Assembly (NCBI GenBank): GCA_017379255.1
Contig: JAFNWZ010000302.1
Span: 1-10,904, forward strand
Origin: Akkermansia sp.
GTDB lineage: Bacteria > Verrucomicrobiota > Verrucomicrobiia > Verrucomicrobiales > Akkermansiaceae
Length of the DNA stretch: 10,904 nucleotides
Direction: 5' to 3'
Under the pieces are notes generated by a model, which was given only the letters and a program-made list of their open reading frames with translations, searched no databases and was not told where the DNA came from. Positions 1 to 6,376 of the stretch are shown here, one piece after another; the first letter of the stretch is position 1; every line of letters begins with the position of its first letter. The translations under genes and the position numbers were made by a program.

Positions 1-171
1 ACTACAGCACTTGATGTTACAATTCAAGCACAAATATTAGAATTAATTAATGAGTTAAAAGATAGATTAAATACTGCTGTAATATTAATTACTCATGATT
101 TTGGAGTAGTTGCTGGTATGGCACGAATACGGCAAGGTGATTCTGCCCTTGACCGTGCTGAAACGTTTTGA
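1..171 (+). pseudogene. Fragment of an Opp/Dpp-type ABC transporter ATPase, cut at both ends
   Basis: Frame 1 is open from the first base to a TGA at 169-171. The first 41 codons read like the C-terminal half of an oligopeptide/dipeptide transporter ATPase (OppD/DppD family). TTALDV is the D-loop region that follows Walker [12 protein letters not shown] is the helix after it. [12 protein letters not shown] carries the H-loop histidine at codon 32 (94-96). In the family the next residue is normally Asp, but here the match stops at 121-123 and the frame runs into methylase sequence in the wrong frame. The Walker A, Walker B and LSGGQ parts would lie to the left of the window. Base composition (33 G/C in bases 1-120) is far below that of everything downstream. 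The family call is fairly safe. Whether this is a real truncated gene or an assembly artefact cannot be decided from the sequence. Confidence 0.7.
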
Positions 172-1798
172 TGATGCTCTGAAATCCACCAAGGCAGCCG
201 TTGTAGAGATGGCAAAGAAGCTGGATGCCCAGCACATCGAAGGAGCAGCTCGTGACGGAATCCTGTGCAGAACATCCGGTTATGATTTCTACAACACCAG
301 CCATTTCGATTTTGCCAAACTGATTGCAGACCCTGATAATGTGGAGAGCAACTTCGATGCCTATCTGAAAGGCTTCTCCTCCAACATCAAGGACATCATT
401 GAAAACTTTGACTTTGCCAGTACCGTCAACCTGATGGTCAAGGGTGGCGTCCTCTTCCTGACCTTGCAGGAGTTCAACTCTGCCAAGGCCGATATGTCCC
501 CGGAGAAAATCACCTCCGCCGATATGGGCTACATCTTCGAAGAGCTCATCCGAAAGTTCTCCGAATCCTATGATGAACAGGCGGGTGCTCACTTCACCAG
601 CCGCGATATCATCTACCTCATGGCCGAGCTGCTGGTGGCTCCCGAAAAGCCCGGAATCATGGCTGAGGGCTGTACCAAGACGGCTTATGACATGGCCATG
701 GGTACCTCCCAGATGCTCGGCTGTCTGACCGAGCGTCTGCAATCCATCAGCCATGAAGCCGCTCTTACCTGTTTCGGCCAGGAGTTCAACCCGGAAACCT
801 ACGCTATCGCCAAGGCCGATATGCTTATCAAAGGCGGTAACGCTTCCGGCATGAAGTTCGGCGACACACTGAGCGAGGATGCTTTCTCCGGCTATGAGTT
901 TGACTACATCATCTCCAACCCGCCGTTCGGCATTGACTGGAAACGCGAAAAGTCTCAGGTCGAGAACGAAGCCAAGCAAGGATATGACGGGCGCTTCGGC
1001 CCCGGGCTGCCCGCTATTTCAGATGGTCAGCTGCTCTTCATGCTCAACGGCGTGAAGAAGATGAAGGAAGGCTCCGGCAGAATGGCTATCATTCAGAACG
1101 GCTCCTCCCTGTTTACGGGAGATGCTGGCTCCGGTGCTTCCGAGATTCGCCGCTATATCATCGAGGGTGACATGGTGGAGGCTATCATCCAGCTGCCCAC
1201 CGACCTGTTCTATAACACCGGCATTTCCACCTACATCTGGCTACTGAGCAAGGGTAAGCCCATGCACCGCAGCGGTAAGGTTCAGTTGATTGACGCCAGC
1301 AAGTGCTATACCAAACGCCGTAAGAACATCGGCTCCAAGCGCGTGGATCTGGATGATGCCTGTATCAACCTCATCCTCCGCGCCTACGAGGAATTCACGG
1401 ATGAGATCTACGAGGAAGGCGGTCTGGTGGTAGAATCCAAGGTCTTTGATAACAGCTACTTTGGTTTCACCAAGGTTACAGTCGAAACCGCACAGGTGGA
1501 TGACTCCGGCAAGCCGCTGTTGAAGCGTGGCAGGAAGCAGCCGCTCAAGGGCGCTTCCGATACGGAGATTATCCCCCTGTCCGAGAATATCGAGGCGTAC
1601 ATGGCAAAGAATGTGCTGCCCTATAACTCGCACGCCTACATCGACCCGGCAAAGGACAAAATCGGCTACGAAGTCCCCTTCACCCGCCTGTTCTATAAGT
1701 TCGTAGCCCCGCCGTCTTCCGATTCCATTTTTGAGGAAATCAAGGCGCTGGAAGCAGAGGAAACTAAGCTGATGAAGGAGTTGTTCGGCCATGCGTAA
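110..1798 (+). CDS. hsdM: Type I restriction-modification system, DNA methyltransferase subunit HsdM (N-terminus lost)
   Basis: HsdM transfers a methyl group from S-adenosylmethionine to the N6 of adenine in the site chosen by HsdS. It is needed for both the M2S methylase and the R2M2S restriction complex. The open frame gives 562 residues. Residues 5-20 ([16 protein letters not shown]) match the usual HsdM N-terminal helical region, but in the family this motif lies roughly 15-40 residues further in, so the true start is missing. The TTG at 110 is only the first codon after a TAG at 107-109 inside the foreign AT-rich stretch and is not a credible start. The SAM-binding motif I is an unusual form, [10 protein letters not shown] at 194-203. 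The catalytic motif IV is NPPF at 270-273, within an otherwise typical SNPPFGIDW. The C-terminal part ([14 protein letters not shown], then a charged helix ending ELFGHA) is typical of HsdM. The gene overlaps hsdS by 8 nt. Function is certain by family; the gene as shown is 5'-truncated. Confidence 0.93.
   Translation: MLVWHEYGKVILPLTVLKRFDDALKSTKAAVVEMAKKLDAQHIEGAARDGILCRTSGYDFYNTSHFDFAKLIADPDNVESNFDAYLKGFSSNIKDIIENFDFASTVNLMVKGGVLFLTLQEFNSAKADMSPEKITSADMGYIFEELIRKFSESYDEQAGAHFTSRDIIYLMAELLVAPEKPGIMAEGCTKTAYDMAMGTSQMLGCLTERLQSISHEAALTCFGQEFNPETYAIAKADMLIKGGNASGMKFGDTLSEDAFSGYEFDYIISNPPFGIDWKREKSQVENEAKQGYDGRFGPGLPAISDGQLLFMLNGVKKMKEGSGRMAIIQNGSSLFTGDAGSGASEIRRYIIEGDMVEAIIQLPTDLFYNTGISTYIWLLSKGKPMHRSGKVQLIDASKCYTKRRKNIGSKRVDLDDACINLILRAYEEFTDEIYEEGGLVVESKVFDNSYFGFTKVTVETAQVDDSGKPLLKRGRKQPLKGASDTEIIPLSENIEAYMAKNVLPYNSHAYIDPAKDKIGYEVPFTRLFYKFVAPPSSDSIFEEIKALEAEETKLMKELFGHA
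1775..1780 (+). promoter_or_regulatory. Ribosome binding site of hsdS inside the end of hsdM
   Basis: AAGGAG lies 10 nt before the ATG at 1791. The next in-frame ATG at 1800 would be 19 nt away, so the spacing favours 1791 as the hsdS start, giving an 8-nt overlap (ATGCGTAA) with hsdM and probable translational coupling. Confidence 0.6.
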
Positions 1799-3083
1799 GA
1801 TGAAAGACAGCGGGGTGGAGTGGATTGGGGAGATTCCTGAAGGTTGGACGATTGAACGTTTGCAGTGGCATGTCTCAGAAATTAAGGAATCAAATAAACC
1901 TGAGAAAACAAGGCAAGTATTGTCGTTAACCAATAAACGAGGCGTTATTCCATACGAAGAAAAAGGAGCCCAAGGTAATGTAGCAAAAGAGGATTACTCT
2001 CAATATAAATTAGCGTATCCAGGAACTATTGTTGCCAACAGCATGAACATTCTAATCGGGTCTGTTGGGCGATGTGATTATTTTGGATGCGTTAGTCCTG
2101 TTTATTATGTGTATAAACCAAATGAAGGTGAAAATCTTGCTTTCATAGATTATATATTCCAGATGGAGCAGTTTCAAAAGGAGCTGCGTCGCTATGCTAA
2201 CGGCATCTTAGAAATTCGATTAAGAGTACCCTCTGATGGAATCCTAAAAAGAGAAATTGCATTTCCTACAAAAGAAGCGCAAGAGAAAATTGTACATTGC
2301 CTCAATCAGAAGTGCACTCAAATCGACACCCTCATCCAGAACGTCCAGACGCAGATTGAAAAGCTGAAGGCCTACAAGCAGAGCTTGATTACCGAGGTTG
2401 TCACCAAAGGGCTTGATCCCACCGTACCGATGAAGGATAGCGGCGTTGACTGGATTGGGGAGATTCCTGAGCATTGGAGCAAATTGCCAGTAAAATACAT
2501 AGGGACTACCCAAAATGGTATTTCTAAGGGAGGAGAATATTTCGGGAGTGGACATCCTTTTGTCAGCTATGGAGATGTGTATAAGAACATGGAACTTCCT
2601 CGTTCTGTTGCAGGCCTTGTAGAATCAACAGAAGCAGAACGTGAAAATTATTCAGTAAAAACAGGCGATATCTTTTTTACTCGCACCTCCGAAACAATCG
2701 ATGAGGTGGGATTTTCTTCCGTGTGTACAGAAACAATCCAAAATGCCACTTTTGCTGGCTTTTTAATCAGATTGCGACCATTCAATGATGTTTTGACTTC
2801 CCTATATGCAAAATATTACTTCCGTGGGAATCATATTCGCCGCTATCTTGTTAAGGAAATGAATCTTGTCACGCGGGCCAGTCTTGGACAAGGTCTACTT
2901 AAGGCGATGCCTGTACTGCTTCCACCGCCGGATGAGCAGATAGTTATTGCTGAGTATTTAAGGCTCAAATGCTCTCAAATCGATCGTCTCATCTCTATTA
3001 AACAGGAAAAAATCGAGAAACTGGAACAGTACAAGCGTTCCCTCATTTATGAATACGTCACCGGGAAGAAGGAGGTAGTATAA
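1791..3083 (+). CDS. hsdS: Type I restriction-modification system, specificity subunit HsdS
   Basis: HsdS chooses the bipartite DNA target and holds two HsdM subunits. The 430-residue protein has the classic two-fold layout. A conserved start (MKDSGVEWIGEIPEGW, residues 4-19) leads to target recognition domain 1 (about 20-160). A central coiled-coil spacer (about 161-213, including QIDTLIQNVQTQIEKLKAYK) follows. The start motif then returns almost exactly (MKDSGVDWIGEIPEHW from residue 214), followed by recognition domain 2 (about 230-380). A distal coiled coil (about 381-425, PPPDEQ then QIDRLISIKQEKIEKLEQYK) ends the protein. The two start motifs are 210 residues apart. The recognition domains are markedly AT-rich (for example 15 G/C of 60 at 2101-2160) while the conserved segments have the composition of the operon, as expected if recognition domains are exchanged by recombination. 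The stop TAA shares its last base with the hsdR start. The target sequence cannot be read from the protein. Confidence 0.96.
   Translation: MRKMKDSGVEWIGEIPEGWTIERLQWHVSEIKESNKPEKTRQVLSLTNKRGVIPYEEKGAQGNVAKEDYSQYKLAYPGTIVANSMNILIGSVGRCDYFGCVSPVYYVYKPNEGENLAFIDYIFQMEQFQKELRRYANGILEIRLRVPSDGILKREIAFPTKEAQEKIVHCLNQKCTQIDTLIQNVQTQIEKLKAYKQSLITEVVTKGLDPTVPMKDSGVDWIGEIPEHWSKLPVKYIGTTQNGISKGGEYFGSGHPFVSYGDVYKNMELPRSVAGLVESTEAERENYSVKTGDIFFTRTSETIDEVGFSSVCTETIQNATFAGFLIRLRPFNDVLTSLYAKYYFRGNHIRRYLVKEMNLVTRASLGQGLLKAMPVLLPPPDEQIVIAEYLRLKCSQIDRLISIKQEKIEKLEQYKRSLIYEYVTGKKEVV
1821..1840 (+). repeat. 20-bp direct repeat, copy 1 (start of HsdS half 1)
   Basis: TGGATTGGGGAGATTCCTGA is identical to 2451-2470. 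It encodes WIGEIP(E) in the conserved region in front of the first recognition domain. The wider block (1800-1847 against 2430-2477) is also similar, but with scattered differences. Confidence 0.9.
2451..2470 (+). repeat. 20-bp direct repeat, copy 2 (start of HsdS half 2)
   Basis: Identical to 1821-1840 and exactly 630 bp (210 codons) downstream, in the same reading frame. It encodes the conserved motif in front of the second recognition domain. Homologous exchange between the copies would keep the frame. Confidence 0.9.
3071..3076 (+). promoter_or_regulatory. Ribosome binding site of hsdR
   Basis: GGAGGT lies 6 nt before the ATG at 3083, inside the last codons of hsdS. With the TAATG stop/start overlap this supports coupled translation and fixes the hsdR start. 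Confidence 0.75.
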
Positions 3084-6000
3084 TGGACAAAAGCGAAAAA
3101 CGATTTGAGCGGGATATAGAATCCTTTTTAATCTCCCCGGCAGGCGGCTACACCCAATTCAAGGGGCAGGATGCGGCGGGCAACTGGGTGTGCACCCGGG
3201 AACACGATGTGGCCAGGTGCATCTACATGGATGTGCTCTGCGAGTTCATCGCCAAGACCCAGCCCAGGGAATGGGCCAAGTACACCAAATACTACGGCGC
3301 CGCAGCAGCGGATAAACTGTACCACCGGCTGGAGACCACCATCTCGAACCAGGGCGTGCTGTTCGTACTCCGCAACGGCATTGAAGACATGGGCTGCAAG
3401 CTGAAGGTGTGCTACTTCCAGCCGGAGTCCGATTTGAACCCTGTAGATGCCGAGCGCTACGCCGCCAACATACTCGGCTGTACACGCCAGTTCCGCTACT
3501 CCACGGGCAACACCAATACCATCGACATGGTATTATCCGTCAACGGCATCCCTGTGGTGGCGCTGGAGCTGAAAAACCAGCTGACCGGGCAGAACTATGT
3601 ATGCGCCATCAACCAGTACAAGGAAGACCGCAGCTCCAGGGAGTTTGCCTTCCGCCTGAATCACCGTTTCCTGGTCTACTTCGCGGTGGATCTTTACGAA
3701 GCATGGATGACCACACAGCTGGCAGACGGCAAGACGCGTTTCCTGCCCTTTAACCAGGGCACCAACGGTGCTGGTGTGACCGGCGGCGCAGGCAACCCGG
3801 AAAACCCGGACGGCTACGCTACAAGCTATCTGTGGGAAGAAGTGCTCCAGCGAGACAGCCTGCTCGACCTCCTCCATCGCTTCATTTCCTTTGTGAAAGA
3901 AAAGGAGGAAGTGGTGGGCAAGAACGGAGTCAGCAAGACTGTGACCAGGGAAAAGATGATTTTCCCGCGCTACCACCAGTACGATGTGGTGCGTAAGATT
4001 ATGGCCGATGTGCGCCTGAACGGAGTGGGCACCAACTATCTGATTCAGCATTCTGCCGGCTCAGGCAAGTCCAATTCCATTGCATGGATTGCGTACCGGC
4101 TGGCCTCTGTGCATAATGCGCAGAACAAGGGCTTGTTCCATTCCGTCATTGTTGTCACCAACCGCGTGGTGCTGGATGGCCAGCTTCAGGACACCATCAA
4201 CAGCTTTGAGCACAAGGCCGGGCTGGTGGAGGCTATTGACGACAAGAAGAACTCCCGCAACCTGGCCGATGCTATCAACGACCAGAAGCGCATTATCATC
4301 TGTACTATCCAGAAGTTCCTCTTTGCCAAGAAGGATATGGAGAAGTTCCGAGGGCGCAGATTCGCCATCATTATCGACGAGGCGCACCAGGGGCAGAACG
4401 GTGAAAGCGCCAAATCGCTTCGCCGCAGTCTGATTGATATTGGCGTAGCGGTTAAGGAATATGCCGGGGATGCCGGAATTGAGGAGGAAGAAGTAGATCT
4501 GACAGACGAATACATCAACGCCGTTATCGGTCAGGGCAGACACGATAACCAGTCATTCTTCGCATTCACCGCCACCCCGAAAGCGCAGACGCTGGAATCC
4601 TTTGGCACCGTCGTCGGCAGTACCCCGGAGGGAGAGCCTGTCAAGGCGCCGTTCCATGTGTACTCCATGCGACAGGCCATTGAGGAAGGCTACATTCAGG
4701 ACGTCCTGTCCAACTATGTGACGGTAAAGGAGGCGTTCAAGCTGGTCCGTGTATCCGAGGACAATCCGGAGCTCATCGAAGGCCAGGCAGCACGCGCGCT
4801 GTTCAAATACTACAAGCAGCACGGTTATACGATTGCCCAGAAAACGGAAATGATCATGACCAATTTCCTGGAGAACTGCCGCTACCAGATTAACGGCAAG
4901 GGCAAGGCAATGGTCGTGGCCGACAGCCGAGCCAACGCTGTGCGTTATTACCTCGCTATCAAGAAGTATATCGGGGAGCACGCCGAACAATGTGCGGGGT
5001 GCGGGGTCATGATTGCGTTCTCCGGGGAAGTGAAGCTCGATGACTATCCCGGCGACAAACCGTTCACCGAGGCCTCCATGAATCTGGACGAGGACGGCAA
5101 GTACATCACCACCGATAAGAAGTTCCGCAAGGCTTTCCACAGCAGCCAGTACAATATTCTGGTTGTTGCCAACAAGTACCAGACCGGCTTTGACGAACCG
5201 CTGCTCCACACCATGTATGTGGACAAGAAGTTGCACGACGTGACCGCCGTGCAGACCCTCTCCCGCCTGAACAGAACGACCGCAGGCAAGAACAGCACCT
5301 TTGTGATGGACTTTGAGAACACCGGGCAGGATATCAAAGACGCATTCCTGCCGTATTACGAAACCACCACGATGGAAGGCAGCACGGATGTGAACCAGGT
5401 CTACGACCTGCGCAATAAGATTCGGGATCTTATGCTCTACAACTTCGATGATGTAGAGACCTTCAACAAATACATGAAGACACAATCGGGCAAGGAGCAG
5501 GATGCCGTCGCTCTTGGCAAGCTGTCAGGCATGTTCCGTCCCGTGATTGCCCGCTACATGGAATTGGGGCCGGATGAACGATATGCCGCACGCGACTATG
5601 TGAAAAAGTTCAATAAGGCATACGCCTTTGTCACACAGCTGGTGCGGCTCCACGATAGGGACCTGTTCCATGAATACCAGTACACGCTGCATCTCGTCCG
5701 CCTCCTGCCCAAGGTAGATAATGAGACGAACGGCAACATCGAGGACAAGATCAAGCTGGAATACGCCTCGCTTACAGAAAGTTTCCGGGGCGCAATCATG
5801 CTGGACGAAAAGCCCCCCGTATTCAAGCCTGCCGGCCAGACACCGCCAAAGGTACCAGTCAAAAAGAAAGACACGCTCCAGAGCATCATTGATAAGGTGA
5901 ATGAACGCTTCTGCGGTAATTTCACCGATGCCGACCGGGTCATCATCGAGGGTATCTACCAGATGTTCATGAAGGACAACGACGTCAAGCGCTTCCGCAA

Positions 6001-6190
6001 ATACGCCAAGGACAACAGCACCGAGATGTTTGTACGCGGTCTGTTCCCGGACAAGTTCCGCGCCATCGTTACCCAGTGTTTCCTGGAAAACAAGACATCG
6101 TTCGATAAGCTGTTCAGCGACCCAGACTTCTATCAGAAAGTACAGGAAGCCATGGCGCAGGAGCTATACAAAGCATTGCGGAAGGATTGA
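3083..6190 (+). CDS. hsdR: Type I restriction-modification system, restriction/translocase subunit HsdR
   Basis: HsdR cuts unmethylated DNA far from the recognition site after ATP-driven translocation, as part of the R2M2S complex. The 1035-residue protein has the normal family length. The N-terminal nuclease domain carries a PD-(D/E)xK core: D148, then E162-L-K164 in VALELKNQ. The superfamily 2 helicase motor follows, with Walker A AGSGKS at 325-330, DEAH at 432-435, motif III TATP at 496-499, motif V QTGFDEP at 700-706 and motif VI QTLSRLNR at 724-731. The rest, from about 790, is the helical C-terminal region that docks HsdR onto the methylase core. All catalytic residues I can check are present and I see no frameshift, so the subunit should be active. 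It is the last gene of the operon (hsdM-hsdS-hsdR), overlaps hsdS by 1 nt, and is followed after about 136 bp by a hairpin terminator. Confidence 0.97.
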   Translation: MDKSEKRFERDIESFLISPAGGYTQFKGQDAAGNWVCTREHDVARCIYMDVLCEFIAKTQPREWAKYTKYYGAAAADKLYHRLETTISNQGVLFVLRNGIEDMGCKLKVCYFQPESDLNPVDAERYAANILGCTRQFRYSTGNTNTIDMVLSVNGIPVVALELKNQLTGQNYVCAINQYKEDRSSREFAFRLNHRFLVYFAVDLYEAWMTTQLADGKTRFLPFNQGTNGAGVTGGAGNPENPDGYATSYLWEEVLQRDSLLDLLHRFISFVKEKEEVVGKNGVSKTVTREKMIFPRYHQYDVVRKIMADVRLNGVGTNYLIQHSAGSGKSNSIAWIAYRLASVHNAQNKGLFHSVIVVTNRVVLDGQLQDTINSFEHKAGLVEAIDDKKNSRNLADAINDQKRIIICTIQKFLFAKKDMEKFRGRRFAIIIDEAHQGQNGESAKSLRRSLIDIGVAVKEYAGDAGIEEEEVDLTDEYINAVIGQGRHDNQSFFAFTATPKAQTLESFGTVVGSTPEGEPVKAPFHVYSMRQAIEEGYIQDVLSNYVTVKEAFKLVRVSEDNPELIEGQAARALFKYYKQHGYTIAQKTEMIMTNFLENCRYQINGKGKAMVVADSRANAVRYYLAIKKYIGEHAEQCAGCGVMIAFSGEVKLDDYPGDKPFTEASMNLDEDGKYITTDKKFRKAFHSSQYNILVVANKYQTGFDEPLLHTMYVDKKLHDVTAVQTLSRLNRTTAGKNSTFVMDFENTGQDIKDAFLPYYETTTMEGSTDVNQVYDLRNKIRDLMLYNFDDVETFNKYMKTQSGKEQDAVALGKLSGMFRPVIARYMELGPDERYAARDYVKKFNKAYAFVTQLVRLHDRDLFHEYQYTLHLVRLLPKVDNETNGNIEDKIKLEYASLTESFRGAIMLDEKPPVFKPAGQTPPKVPVKKKDTLQSIIDKVNERFCGNFTDADRVIIEGIYQMFMKDNDVKRFRKYAKDNSTEMFVRGLFPDKFRAIVTQCFLENKTSFDKLFSDPDFYQKVQEAMAQELYKALRKD

Positions 6191-6203
6191 ATTCCCCGCC
6201 CTT

Positions 6204-6271
6204 CCGAATCTCTTGCTCACTCACCTAATCCTCAGATTCGGCGAGCTGCGTTTTCCATGCCTATGAGCAAG
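6204..6271 (+). repeat. Two interleaved 8-bp inverted repeats downstream of hsdR
   Basis: CCGAATCT (6204-6211) is the reverse complement of AGATTCGG (6234-6241). Directly next to it, CTTGCTCA (6212-6219) is the reverse complement of TGAGCAAG (6264-6271). The order is A-B-A'-B', so the two hairpins cannot be nested: they are either alternatives or the two stems of an H-type pseudoknot in the hsdR 3' untranslated RNA. The pairing is directly visible, and function is unknown. Chance is possible for two 8-bp pairings in about 70 bases. Confidence 0.4.
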
Positions 6272-6326
6272 TTCTTTTGCAATATATTGCCCTAGCGTCC
6301 TGAATTTCTCCCAGCATGTGAAATCA

Positions 6327-6360
6327 AAAAGCCCGGCGCTTGCCGGGCTTTTATTTTTTA
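6327..6360. terminator. Bidirectional intrinsic terminator between convergent hsdR and the RND permease gene
   Basis: A perfect 11-bp stem, AAAAGCCCGGC (6327-6337) with GCCGGGCTTTT (6342-6352), closes a 4-base loop (GCTT). On the + strand the stem runs into TTTTATTTTTTA. On the - strand the stem also ends in a T run (TTTTTGATTT). The hairpin lies 136 bp after the hsdR stop and 17-24 bp after the permease stop, so it can end transcripts from both sides and limit read-through collisions. Confidence 0.88.
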
Positions 6361-6376
6361 TGGAGGGGAGTTTCCT

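Noticed and set aside
89..979. 296-codon open frame antisense to hsdM
   Set aside because: Shadow of hsdM with no recognisable product; it also runs across the left-edge junction between two unrelated sequences.
1800..1802. Alternative hsdS start at the second ATG
   Set aside because: The Shine-Dalgarno-like AAGGAG at 1775-1780 is 10 nt from the ATG at 1791 but 19 nt from this one. The protein differs by only three residues.
1791..3083. Phase-variable inverting type I system
   Set aside because: That needs inverted repeats with a second hsdS copy and usually a nearby recombinase. Here only direct repeats inside a single hsdS are seen, and no recombinase is in the window.
4553..5485. Long (310-codon) open frame antisense to hsdR
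   Set aside because: It lies fully inside hsdR, which has all its helicase motifs here. No recognisable domain is visible, and such shadows are common opposite codon-biased genes.
6191..6376. A hidden small gene between hsdR and the permease
   Set aside because: No frame with a ribosome binding site and reasonable length is present. The only overlapping frame begins inside hsdR and is a shadow.
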